From assembly GCA_035642715.1 (NCBI GenBank), contig DASQRW010000029.1:1-16397 (forward strand): a DNA stretch of 16,397 bases, written 5' to 3'. Position 1 is the stretch's first letter, and every line of letters starts with the position of its first letter. The notes beneath the pieces were generated by a model. The model worked only from the letters and a program-made list of their open reading frames with translations, was not told the origin of the DNA and did no database searches. The DNA comes from JAJNBK01 sp035642715. Lineage in GTDB: Archaea; Thermoproteota; Nitrososphaeria; Nitrososphaerales; Nitrososphaeraceae. This document shows, one piece after another, positions 6,296 to 14,518 of this stretch. Both the position numbers and the translations under genes were made by a program.

Positions 6296-7564
6296 ATGTT
6301 AAAATTAATGAATTCGCAAGTTCCAAAGATAGACAAGCTTGCTGGCATAGAATGCTACTGTACTGACTATAAGGGAATCTGCGGTTCTATAAAGCATAGT
6401 AACGAGCAGTTTAGAGTTTCGGAGATAATAGATACATCTTTTCTCGCCAATATATCATCTGTCCAAGATAATCACCACAAGTATCCACTTTACGTTTTGG
6501 AGAAAAAAAATCTTGATTCAAACCACGCAATATTTGAAATTAGAAGGGATCTTGGCATTAAGCTGAAAGTTATTGGTCTAAAAGATGCAAAAGCAGTAAC
6601 AAAACAGTATGCTAGTTCAGAGCAAACAAAAAATATATTAAAAGAAGCAAAAACGGCGCACACACATTTAACTTTGAAAGGCTTTACTAAAACTCCAATA
6701 GGAAAATCTTCTCTATTTGGAAATACATTTACAATTACCATCCATGATCCCGCTCTTTCAGACATCTCTTTATTCTTACCAGAGATAAAAAAAATAGCCA
6801 ACTTTTATGGATTGCAAAGATTTGGAAGCGAAAGAATGGTGACTCATCTAGTCGGAAAAGAAATTGTAAAACACAATTTTCAAAAAGCGGTAGAACTATT
6901 GTTGTCTTATACAACCGAATATGATTCTACAATGAGCATTGAGTTACGGAAGAAAAGCCGTGATCCAAAGAAGTATTCTCAAATCATCAGAGAACTTCCT
7001 AAACGAATGGATATAGAATACAAAGTAATGTCGGCATTAGAAAAGGGCAAGGGCCCGATAACAGCATTGCGATCTATTCCAATCAATATACGCAGATTAT
7101 TTGTTCAGGCTTATCAGGCATATATTTTTAATAAATCTCTAAGTGTAGCAGTAATAAATGGTGAAAATGTACTTGAGAGTAAGGAAGGCGATCTTTGTTT
7201 TGAAATGGAGAATTCATCAGTTTTTGGTAGAATAAGAAAATATAATTCTAGTACGGATTTAAATTCACAAACAGTTCCTGCAATTCGACTAATTGGATAT
7301 ACATTTCAGCCAGGTAAAGGAAGATTTGACACAATTACAGAGAAAATAATGAATATTGAAGGCGTAACGCCAAGAGAATTTTATATAAAAGAGATGCAAG
7401 AATTAAGTGCTCAAGGGGGATTTAGGCAAGCGCCTCTGTGGTGTAAAGACTTTGAATTTAAAGGATCACTTATAGTATCTTTTAAACTTCCAAAAGGATC
7501 CTATGCCACGACTCTATTGCGAGAGCTAATGAAGCCTGTGGATCCAATTAGAGCGGGATTTTAA
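6296..7564 (+). CDS. truD: tRNA pseudouridine(13) synthase TruD
   Basis: TruD converts U13 of certain tRNAs to pseudouridine. The 422-residue product has the family's length and motifs. GLKDAKAVTKQ at 94-104 holds the catalytic Asp97. FYGLQRFGSER follows further on, and the archaeal/eukaryotic-type TRUD insertion domain sits between about residues 210 and 350. Conserved QAYQAYIFN and C-terminal GSYATTLLRELMKP stretches complete it. The N-terminal FRVSEI corresponds to the family's F-x-V-x-E block. The ATG at 6296 is preceded by an A/T-rich TTTATTG about 25 bp upstream; an alternative ATG is at 6308. It is the only long plus-strand gene in this part of the window and looks intact. Confidence 0.95.
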   Translation: MLKLMNSQVPKIDKLAGIECYCTDYKGICGSIKHSNEQFRVSEIIDTSFLANISSVQDNHHKYPLYVLEKKNLDSNHAIFEIRRDLGIKLKVIGLKDAKAVTKQYASSEQTKNILKEAKTAHTHLTLKGFTKTPIGKSSLFGNTFTITIHDPALSDISLFLPEIKKIANFYGLQRFGSERMVTHLVGKEIVKHNFQKAVELLLSYTTEYDSTMSIELRKKSRDPKKYSQIIRELPKRMDIEYKVMSALEKGKGPITALRSIPINIRRLFVQAYQAYIFNKSLSVAVINGENVLESKEGDLCFEMENSSVFGRIRKYNSSTDLNSQTVPAIRLIGYTFQPGKGRFDTITEKIMNIEGVTPREFYIKEMQELSAQGGFRQAPLWCKDFEFKGSLIVSFKLPKGSYATTLLRELMKPVDPIRAGF

Positions 7565-7898
7565 GTTTTCTCATTGCTACAGCTGGGGCTTATTCCATAA
7601 TGCGAAATGCAAAAACAATTTGAAATTTGCATTCTGATATATTTAACACGAATTTCTATGACAGAGAGAGAGAGTAATATTTTTCAGGTTCAGGGCAGGC
7701 CAAAGTTTTTGGGTTTTGACAATCTACTGGATATGAATAATGTATATCTGAATAAGAATCTGTGAAAGATTAATCAAAACTTAATTACTATTCTTCAAAT
7801 AATCCTTAATATCATAATAAAACAATTATGGATAGAAGCAGTTTCATTTCATAAGAAATAGAAATAATAATTAATAATACAATAAAAAATAAAAGTAA
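7565..7898. other. Intergenic between the convergent truD and small membrane protein genes
   Basis: Apart from the short open frame at 7658-7765, listed separately, this AT-rich stretch shows no coding character. It separates the two convergent 3' ends, and I see no clear stem-loop terminator. Confidence 0.5.
7658..7765 (+). CDS. Possible 35-residue protein (unrecognised)
   Basis: ATG at 7658 to TGA at 7763-7765. The product has a mixed, non-repetitive composition (MTERESNIFQVQGRPKFLGF...) with more G, P, D and R than random AT-rich frames here. A TATA-like GATATATTTA (7636-7645) lies only about 18-20 bp before the ATG, rather tight for a promoter. I recognise no family. It could be a small real protein, the remnant of a longer one, or chance. 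Confidence 0.25.
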   Translation: MTERESNIFQVQGRPKFLGFDNLLDMNNVYLNKNL

Positions 7899-8156
7899 TC
7901 AGATAGAGACTAGGTTTATTAACATTGATGAAAGTCGTCTTGAAAACACTAATACAATAGTATGGACTGAAAATCCTATGAGCGTTCCAAATAGCAAGTT
8001 ATTATAATTGAAATGGAAGTATAGCATTGATCCCACCATAGGCATAGTAATAAATATCGCCAAAGTAGTACTAGCCCAAAAATATTGTAACAAGGTAAAC
8101 TCCTTATCATTAATACGTTTTTTTCTGTAAAAGAAAAGAAGAGACTGTGTCCTCAT
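7899..8156 (-). CDS. Small two-helix membrane protein (unknown function)
   Basis: An 85-residue protein with a basic N-terminus (FYRKKRIND) and two hydrophobic helices at about 21-47 and 53-72, joined by a short YFHFNYNN turn. It ends in a basic RR tail, so both termini are probably cytoplasmic by the positive-inside rule. There is no catalytic motif and I cannot name a family, though it resembles small conserved thaumarchaeal membrane proteins. The ATG at 8156 is well supported by a TATA box centred 27 bp upstream. The gene is convergent with truD and stands alone. Confidence 0.65.
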   Translation of the reverse strand: MRTQSLLFFYRKKRINDKEFTLLQYFWASTTLAIFITMPMVGSMLYFHFNYNNLLFGTLIGFSVHTIVLVFSRRLSSMLINLVSI

Positions 8157-8178
8157 AGTATAAGCTTAGCAATATGAT

Positions 8179-8187
8179 ATTATAAAT
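8179..8187 (-). promoter_or_regulatory. TATA box of the small membrane protein gene
   Basis: ATTTATAAT on the minus strand, centred 27 bp before the ATG at 8156, indicates a leaderless transcript. A TAAGCTTA palindrome (8161-8168) lies between the box and the start. Confidence 0.65.
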
Positions 8188-8189
8188 CC

Positions 8190-8766
8190 TGTATATTTTA
8201 AGCCTGTATTTCTATATTAATAGATAGAAGAATATAAATACTGCATAATGTATTCTATAATTTTCAACTAGTTAATTGAAATATATTATTTTTTGAAAGA
8301 ATATCCGATTGAAGAGAGGTGACTCTACATTCACCAGGCAATAAAATTAAAATACCGATCAACTGAAAGTGCTTATCTTTTGGTTATTAAAAATCATTTT
8401 CTCATTTTGATATTAGAATATGTTATTTTGATTATGATATAATATCAAAACGATATTGCAATTCTATTTAAGTATATGCGATATTTTAAAGAATAGCGGA
8501 GTTTTCTAACCTTGATAATAACAATATTCTAATATCCAATTCATTATACTTCCAAGGCAACTATAAAATGTATAATAGTTAAAACATTTATGCAAGCAGT
8601 TGATGTGATGATAGTTAATGAATTAAAATCAATATAAAGGCTTTAAGGATCTGGTAGATATCATAAAACATTAGGTTATTGCCTCTCTTTTCATAAGTCA
8701 TAAGTTTAAGATGAAAACTAATAATAATAACTTTAAACGTTGAGTAAAATAAAAAATGAAAAGTAA
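8190..8766. other. Intergenic between divergent membrane protein and NUDIX genes
   Basis: Very AT-rich. It includes a short GGTGA/TCACC inverted repeat near 8320-8340 and a 15-codon frame at 8590-8637, too short to judge. No RNA gene or credible protein gene seen. Confidence 0.5.
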
Positions 8767-9318
8767 ATGAAGAATGTAGTGAAAATAATAAATAGTAAAA
8801 GAATTTATTCAGGTAACATTTCACTTAGGCTAGACAGGTTTAAGTTAAATAATAAGATAATTGAAAAAGAAATAGTAGAACATCAACCCTCTATAGGGTT
8901 GGTTCCTGTTATTGATGGGATAGACATACTTTTTGTGATACAGTATCGGCACGCGGTAGGAAAAAATATTTTAGAAATACCTGCAGGAAAAATAGAAAAA
9001 GGTGAAACGCCCAAGCAGGCGGCTCTTAGAGAAATGAGAGAAGAAATTGGTTACACTGGTAAGTTATCACCAGTAATGCAATGGTACTTGGCACCTGGAT
9101 ATGACACCGAACTAATGCACATATTTATTGCAACAAATTTAAAAAAGATAAAGAAAAGAAAAGCAGATCTTGATGACGATGAAAATATCGTAGTTAGACG
9201 CATTAAATTTACTTCTGCAATCAAAAAATGCATTAATGGAGAAATTCAAGATGCAAAGACAGTGGCAGCACTCCTTGTTTATGCAAAAGTATTAGAAGCT
9301 AAATGCACACGAATGTAA
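8767..9318 (+). CDS. NUDIX hydrolase, ADP-ribose pyrophosphatase type
   Basis: A 183-residue NUDIX enzyme. The NUDIX box is complete at residues 74-96 (GKIEKGE...REMREEIGY), matching G-x5-E-x7-REUxEExGU, which binds the catalytic magnesium ions. Upstream QYRHAVGKNILEIPAG and downstream YLAPGYDTE (107-115, with a Pro about 14 residues after the box) are typical of the ADP-ribose pyrophosphatase subgroup. That subgroup cleaves ADP-ribose to AMP and ribose 5-phosphate. The exact substrate is inferred; other nucleoside diphosphate sugars are possible. The start is ATG 8767, and an earlier ATG nearby leads straight into a stop. The gene is monocistronic and complete. Confidence 0.9.
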   Translation: MKNVVKIINSKRIYSGNISLRLDRFKLNNKIIEKEIVEHQPSIGLVPVIDGIDILFVIQYRHAVGKNILEIPAGKIEKGETPKQAALREMREEIGYTGKLSPVMQWYLAPGYDTELMHIFIATNLKKIKKRKADLDDDENIVVRRIKFTSAIKKCINGEIQDAKTVAALLVYAKVLEAKCTRM

Positions 9319-10271
9319 TAAATATTGTTCTATAACTAGTCTGAGTGAATTGGATTATACACTTTCCTTCCATCCTCAGATAGGCAATTTCTCTCGTTTA
9401 TTAATTTCTGATGTTTAAATTGTATATTGCACCATGTACAGTCATTCTTGTTAATTACCAAGATATCAATTCTACCTGACAAAGTGGATGCTTGGTCTTG
9501 TAAGATAATGATAATTTTACAGCCGCCTCCCTTTCGAATTTTATGCAAATATGAATCACTAATACCATTTTGGAGAGCAACCTATTATGTGAGAAATAAT
9601 CTATGTCATACAATCTGAATGGATTTCCAAGAGTTACACGTTTCCCAAATTCTGCAATTAAAGCAGACTGTTATGGTTCAAAGGAGATTCTAATAAGGAG
9701 TTACTTGTAGTCTGCTTGGCAACGAATGCTCTCCTAAAAAGTTCCACTTTACGAAAGTTCTCTTACTATAAATTCTACCATTTATACCTCCATTTACTTA
9801 TTAACAATAATTCTTTTTTTTGCTCTACGTTCAGATCATACTGTTTTTATCTGTCTTAATATGCTCGAAGTTTTTGCATATTCTTTTACAAACATGTCAA
9901 ATCAATCCTGTGTTATCGCAAGTCTGTAATTCTAGTTTCAATTGAGATATGTATATCAAATTTACGATAGAATATTATCTTCTTTTTCATGTGTCTTTTG
10001 ATAGAATCAAAAGAAATGCACAGTAGATCTTGAGTGAGTATATCTATAAATGGTGCAAATCATTCAAATCATCTTTACCTGTCCTTTTACATGTGACAAT
10101 CATAAATAAAATAATAATAAATCAGATACATTTTGCAGGAGCATAATGGAGCAAACTAATATTAAGTTCATCGTCAAATAAATAATAACAATTTTGTTGT
10201 AAAACAAAGATTTTGATAATCCAATTCTGGTTCTACGCTATTTGTTTCGTCCTAAGCTTATTATTTTGTAA
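9319..10271. other. Large (950 bp) intergenic region
   Basis: This is the longest gap, between the convergent NUDIX and DUF255 genes. A minus-strand frame at 9336-9548 (70 codons, reading GGGCKIIIILQDQAS) has somewhat protein-like content but no recognised family and no promoter. I leave it unannotated. A long-range inverted repeat lies at 9661-9717. The remainder is T-rich sequence without coding character. No RNA gene recognised. Confidence 0.5.
9661..9717. repeat. 9-bp inverted repeat enclosing a 39-base loop
   Basis: AAGCAGACT (9661-9669) pairs exactly with AGTCTGCTT (9709-9717), and two G-T pairs could extend the stem inward. It could be a structured RNA or the edge of a decayed element. 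It does not fold as a tRNA. Confidence 0.45.
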
Positions 10272-12386
10272 TTAAGGCATTCTGACAAGCCTTTCCAATT
10301 CCTGTACGGAGTTTATAGGAAGAGAACAGGAAAAGTTTCTGCAAACTAATGCGTAGTCAGATTCCTTTTGATTTTCCTGTACCAAATCTCTCCCCTTGAA
10401 AAATGGATAGTTTTGTAGTTCTTGTAATTGTGATTCGTTTTCTATGATACCAATAATACCATTAGGAATAAACTGTCTATTTAACCAGTTTACCATCTCA
10501 GAATTCCCTCTCTGTTTTTCAGTATTTCTTATAATTGTTATCTCAACAGGTTTCTTTATGTAAAGATACATCGCTATTAATAGATGTCCAAACCCAAACG
10601 GATTTTCTGATGCAGTTTTTGCGCCTTCTCGCATAATATGCTCCGCCTTGTATAAGTAATCATTGTTTTGAATGAAATGATATAGCCTAAGGAGGTTCGA
10701 TGCAGCCATTGAATTACCGCTAGGTATAGCGAGATCGTAAAAACTCTTTGTTCTGACAATCAACTGCTCATGATCATCAGAGGTAAAGAAGAAACTGCCT
10801 ATATCAGGATCCCAAAAGTGCTGGATCATAAAGTTAGTATAAACGATTGCTTTTTGAAGATACTTTGGTTGAGCATAGATCTCAAATACATCCAATAATG
10901 CGTTAACGTAAAATGCATAATCATCAAGATATGCATTTAATTTTGAAATTCCATCCTTAAATGCTCTTTGTAATCTACCATCATTTTTTGCGATTTTGAA
11001 TTCAACGAAGTTTACTGCATTTATTGCAGCATCAAGATACTTTTTATTTCCAGTAACTTTATATCCTTTGACAAAACCTGATATCATCAGTCCATTCCAA
11101 GAAGTCAGAATCTTATCGTCTTGCCCTGGCCTTACTCTTTTACTTCTTACTTCTAAAAGTCTTTTTGAGGCATCGTTGATAATGCCTTCTATTGCTTCAG
11201 TTGTCATATGGTATTTTTGTGCGAGATGGTTTAAGGAGTTTCTAATATTGAGAATATTTTTACCTTCGAAATTACCTGCCTCTGTAATTCCATAATGTTC
11301 ACAAAAAATATCAGAAATAGTTGTATCTTCTAAGACATTGACAATTTCTTGTTTTGACCAAACATAAAATTTGCCTTCTTCACCCTCAGAATCAGCGTCT
11401 TGAGCAGAGTAAAATCCACCATGCGGAGAGGTCATTTCAGCAATCACATATTCTAAGATTTTCTCCACTATCTTCAAATATTTTACATTACCACTGATTT
11501 GATAAAGTTCTGCATAGAGCTGTGTCAACAAAGCGTTATCATAAAGCATCTTTTCAAAGTGAGGAACAAGCCACTTTTGGTCTGTTGAGTATCTAGCGAA
11601 TCCTCCACCAAGATGATCGTGAATACCACCGGCAGCCATCTTATCAGCTGAAAACATGACAAAATCTTTGAAACGGCTTATTTGTGAGATATCATAGTAA
11701 CGCAGAAGAAAGAGAAGATTGGATGTATTTGGAAATTTTGGTGCTTGGCCAAAACCACCATATACGGGATCCCCCATCTGGAGTAGACCTACAGCCGCCT
11801 CATCTATTATTGATCGTTCGATATTTTCTCCTTTTCCTTGTACGTCTTTTGCTGTATTTGATAAGGCATGCATAAATTCAGAAGTGGCAGAGTGGATTTC
11901 CTGTTTTTTTGATTTGTATGCTTCGGCCAGCTGATTTAATATCGTCCCAAAGCCAGGCATACCATACCTGCTATATTTTGGAAAATACGTACCTGCATAG
12001 AAAGGTCTTTGGTCCGGTGTCAAGAATATAGAGAGGGGCCAGCCACCTGTTCCTGTTGCAAGTTGGCAAACTTTTTGATATATATCATCTATATCTGGTC
12101 TTTCTTCTCTATCTACTTTTATATTAATGAAATTTTCATTCATTATCTTGGCGATTTCTTCGTCTTCAAACGATTCATGGGCCATTACATGGCACCAGTG
12201 GCATGCACTATATCCTACGCTAAGAAATATAGGCTTGTCTTCTTTCTTGGCTCTTTGAAGAGCATCTTCTCCCCATGCGTACCAGTCAACAGGATTATTG
12301 GCATGCTGTAAAAGATATGGGCTACTTTCGTTAATAAGCCTGTTTGTCCTAGAGTTACTCTTATTATGACTGCCATGTTCTTGCAT
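10272..12386 (-). CDS. Thioredoxin-fold DUF255 protein, YyaL/SPATA20 family
   Basis: A 704-residue protein of the widespread YyaL/SPATA20 family. The N-terminal third is a thioredoxin-like domain with the family opener (RLINESSPYLLQHANNPVDW) and a CHWC pair at 62-65, followed by VDREERPDID and GGWP (114-117, in the cis-Pro position). The rest is an alpha/alpha toroid related to N-acylglucosamine 2-epimerases and glycosidases. It carries HDHLGGGFARYSTD, VPHFEKMLYDNALL, YSAQDADSEGEEG and LTSWNGLM. The biochemical function of this family is not established; redox or sugar-related roles are guesses. The length is normal. The ATG at 12386 is fixed by a TATA box centred 28 bp upstream, implying leaderless transcription. 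It is a single-gene unit. Confidence 0.92.
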   Translation of the reverse strand: MQEHGSHNKSNSRTNRLINESSPYLLQHANNPVDWYAWGEDALQRAKKEDKPIFLSVGYSACHWCHVMAHESFEDEEIAKIMNENFINIKVDREERPDIDDIYQKVCQLATGTGGWPLSIFLTPDQRPFYAGTYFPKYSRYGMPGFGTILNQLAEAYKSKKQEIHSATSEFMHALSNTAKDVQGKGENIERSIIDEAAVGLLQMGDPVYGGFGQAPKFPNTSNLLFLLRYYDISQISRFKDFVMFSADKMAAGGIHDHLGGGFARYSTDQKWLVPHFEKMLYDNALLTQLYAELYQISGNVKYLKIVEKILEYVIAEMTSPHGGFYSAQDADSEGEEGKFYVWSKQEIVNVLEDTTISDIFCEHYGITEAGNFEGKNILNIRNSLNHLAQKYHMTTEAIEGIINDASKRLLEVRSKRVRPGQDDKILTSWNGLMISGFVKGYKVTGNKKYLDAAINAVNFVEFKIAKNDGRLQRAFKDGISKLNAYLDDYAFYVNALLDVFEIYAQPKYLQKAIVYTNFMIQHFWDPDIGSFFFTSDDHEQLIVRTKSFYDLAIPSGNSMAASNLLRLYHFIQNNDYLYKAEHIMREGAKTASENPFGFGHLLIAMYLYIKKPVEITIIRNTEKQRGNSEMVNWLNRQFIPNGIIGIIENESQLQELQNYPFFKGRDLVQENQKESDYALVCRNFSCSLPINSVQELERLVRMP

Positions 12387-12396
12387 TATAGAAAGT

Positions 12397-12410
12397 TAGC
12401 AATAATGCTA
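12397..12410. promoter_or_regulatory. Inverted repeat between TATA box and start of the DUF255 gene
   Basis: TAGCA and TGCTA flank a 4-base spacer, abutting the TATA box and lying upstream of the ATG at 12386. A possible operator, but the arms are short and chance is plausible. Confidence 0.25.
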
Positions 12411-12418
12411 TTTATATT
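12410..12418 (-). promoter_or_regulatory. TATA box of the DUF255 gene
   Basis: AATATAAAT on the minus strand, centred 28 bp before the ATG at 12386, as expected for a leaderless archaeal mRNA. Confidence 0.65.
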
Positions 12419-12761
12419 ATGTATTTGCAAGGTTATGCGATAATCTTATTGTGTACCACCCAGTATGAAATCTGCACTTTAAGAGTATTAGAATCAATCG
12501 AGACATGATTGGCGCAAAATACAAAATCTGAAAATAAAAATGTGTTAGATAGTACATCCTGTCATTATCTATGTTATCTATTTGTTTTGCCTTCACTAAC
12601 GTGCCATTTACTCTTAAATATGACATGCCAAGTAATAAATACTGCGATACTTATTCATAATGACGATAAAGTCATATTCATAAACAATATTGGATAGCAT
12701 CTACCGACTTGAAATTATGTTTTACATACTCACTATTTCTTTTGATGCAACGAGATGGCGA
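12419..12761. other. Intergenic region without a supported gene
   Basis: Short overlapping frames on both strands here look like chance. Their composition is random and none has a promoter or known motif. Confidence 0.5.
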
Positions 12762-12956
12762 TTATTGTAAAATATTATCGTCTAGAATAAAGCCTAATGT
12801 CTTTATTGTTCTAACTTGTTGGCATTGATCACAATACCAATAATGCACAATTTTGTCATCCATGTTATCGTTTTTTATATCATATGATCTATGACCACAT
12901 TCTTTTAATATAACATAGTAAGATATCATTGAACTAATTTCCCACGTAGTTGCCAA
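12762..12956 (-). CDS. Small zinc-ribbon-like protein (unknown function)
   Basis: A 64-residue protein with four potential metal ligands in a ribbon-like order: C20-x-H22 (KECGHRSYD) and C42-x2-C45 (YWYCDQCQQVRTI). The composition is clearly protein-like, and binding of one zinc ion is a fair inference. I cannot name a family. The start is uncertain. The frame is open upstream for about 19 more codons (reading KKGQRNKNARQIL) but contains no ATG or GTG, so the TTG at 12956 is the first standard candidate. An internal ATG at residue 10 (12929) is an alternative. The nearest TATA-like stretch (about 12971-12979) is 19 bp from the TTG and about 46 bp from the ATG, so it does not settle the choice. 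Confidence 0.6.
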   Translation of the reverse strand: MATTWEISSMISYYVILKECGHRSYDIKNDNMDDKIVHYWYCDQCQQVRTIKTLGFILDDNILQ

Positions 12957-12979
12957 GATCTGTCTAGCATTTTTATTTC

Positions 12980-13436
12980 TCTGTCCTTTTTTCGTAATAA
13001 TATCACAGATATGTTACAAATAATAATAATCATTTCCTATACCATCACTTTTCTATATTAATACAATCCAATTGTTTAAAATGCATAAATGTTACTTTTT
13101 ATTAAATAGTCGATAAAAATAAGCTACCATTATAAGGACTAATTCGAACATAGGTCTTGCACTATTACTGTGTGAGAGAGAAAAAATTAAAAGTGAATAG
13201 GATAATCCATCAGGAAAGATCATGATCAAAATCCAGATAAGACTATAAGAGTAACTACAATGAACGATCAAAGAAATAGACAGCAAAACCGAAAGTTATG
13301 GTAGAAAGAGTGAATAGATGAGGAGGAGGAACAGCATAATTATTATGTCCAACTTTTAGTGTTTTCTGTACGATATATTTGAATCTTAATTAAATCCCAA
13401 TTAATTATCACCGCCTAGTTAAAAAATATCACACTC
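12980..13436. other. Intergenic, no gene supported
   Basis: A 64-codon minus-strand frame at 13092-13286 reads as a hydrophobic Ser/Ile/Leu-rich string typical of AT-rich chance frames, and has no TATA box. A GGAGGAGG run on the plus strand near 13322 precedes no usable frame. Confidence 0.5.
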
Positions 13437-13456
13437 TAAAAAATAATTATTTTTTA
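13437..13456 (-). terminator. 20-bp AT palindrome with T-run, likely terminator of the CPBP gene
   Basis: A perfect palindrome of A6, TAATTA and T6 flanked by T and A, about 60 bp beyond the CPBP stop codon. On the minus strand it supplies a six-T run, and archaeal transcription often stops at T-runs. Confidence 0.45.
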
Positions 13457-13517
13457 TTGACAGTCTTTTAGATTCAAAATAAAAATTGAAAATATGAAAA
13501 AGAGTAAGGCATAATTG

Positions 13518-14039
13518 TTATTTTTGTTGTTTTCTTCTATACAGTAAATATGTTAAACTTAGCAAACCTCCAGATACTATTATACTATTTATAATTCCAA
13601 GAGCATCGCCCTCAGACAAAGTAATCATACAAAAAGTTTGTCCAGAGACACAACTTAGAGCAAAAAAAATTCCGTTCCAGATAGAATGGGTAAGTATCGC
13701 AAACCAGCCTTTTCCACTAATCCAAGTTCTGAGACTGAAAAAAAGAGAAGGTATAACAAACAACCAGTTTGCAAATGCAAGGGCAGTTAGTTCATAGGTA
13801 TCGGTATTCAGAATATGAACCATTGCCCATATAATACCGCCTGCCAAAACCACAAAATTGTTGCCAAAGACATAAAATGGAATGCCAAAAAAAATAGTTT
13901 CCTCAATAGGTCCAGCGGCTAACACTAAATGGAGGTACAGGGGACGTGACGGTTCTTCATAATCTGAAAATACGTTATCGATGACTGATGTTCCAATTAG
14001 CATAATTATAAAGCCAATTCCATGGTAGAACAAAAGCAT
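13518..14039 (-). CDS. CPBP/Abi-family intramembrane protease-like protein (N-terminus probably longer)
   Basis: A membrane protein with the motifs of CPBP (CAAX-processing/Abi, Rce1-like) proteases. EE at 46-47 lies in GPIEETIFFG, His75 in WAMVHILN, and His118/Asn122 in THSIWNG; together these form the expected Glu/His/His/Asn site within four or five hydrophobic helices. The usual Arg of EExxxR is replaced by Phe. The ATG-started form is 173 residues. However, the frame stays open for 40 codons upstream (to about 14159), reading coding-like sequence (FEAQLSSIESQFSDFKTDIN, then RSWISQYRRTSIGY). A TATA box at 14173-14180 suits that longer form, while the ATG at 14039 has none at the right distance. 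The extension lacks ATG, GTG or TTG; CTG at 14141 is the nearest near-cognate codon. Substrate unknown. Confidence 0.8.
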   Translation of the reverse strand: MLLFYHGIGFIIMLIGTSVIDNVFSDYEEPSRPLYLHLVLAAGPIEETIFFGIPFYVFGNNFVVLAGGIIWAMVHILNTDTYELTALAFANWLFVIPSLFFSLRTWISGKGWFAILTHSIWNGIFFALSCVSGQTFCMITLSEGDALGIINSIIVSGGLLSLTYLLYRRKQQK

Positions 14040-14172
14040 TTTCGTTATATAACCAATTGAAGTACGGCGATATTGTGATATCCATGATCGTGGATTTATG
14101 TCTGTCTTGAAATCAGAAAATTGTGATTCTATTGACGACAGTTGAGCTTCAAATTTTTTCTAAAACAACGAG

Positions 14173-14180
14173 GTATAAAA
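14173..14180 (-). promoter_or_regulatory. TATA box upstream of the extended CPBP frame
   Basis: TTTTATAC on the minus strand predicts transcription from about 14150, within the upstream extension of the CPBP frame and over 100 bp before the first ATG at 14039. Confidence 0.5.
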
Positions 14181-14518
14181 GTACATTTATTCATTCTTGT
14201 ACTGCTAATGATAATGGAGGTATACAGTTATTCAAGAATAATGGTCTATGAAGGATCTGCTGATAGCTGGATTTTAAGTTTATGACAATGTAATTATCCA
14301 TAGTAATTCAGTTTGTCTTCATATATTTTTTTGCTTAATCAGCAATTCACATAAACATTAATCTATGACGATAAAAAACGTCTACAATTACCATACAGCA
14401 TAGAAGTATATTTCTTTATTGATTGATTGATCATCCAGTCCAACTAGCATAGATCGCGTAGTAAGCCAGATAGCATCATATTTAATTGGTCAATTAATTA
14501 ATTTTTAGAATTAATATA
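14181..14518. other. Intergenic between nep1 and the CPBP gene
   Basis: AT-rich, with a short TGAT tandem run near 14420 and TTAATTAATT-type inverted sequence at about 14490-14525, just beyond the nep1 stop, which may help termination. No gene seen. Confidence 0.5.

Noticed and set aside
8604..8640. C/D box sRNA
   Set aside because: A C-box-like GTGATGA is present, but no matching D box (CTGA) at a suitable distance.
9336..9548. 70-codon minus-strand frame (GGGCKIIIILQDQAS...)
   Set aside because: Somewhat protein-like but with no recognised family and no TATA box. An overlapping plus-strand frame is equally open. Kept as a note only.
9661..9717. tRNA gene
   Set aside because: The 9-bp stem and a GGTTCAAA string suggested one, but there are no D, anticodon and T arms in the right order.
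13092..13286. 64-codon hydrophobic minus-strand frame
   Set aside because: Ser/Ile/Leu string expected from AT-rich DNA; no TATA box before the ATG and no family resemblance.
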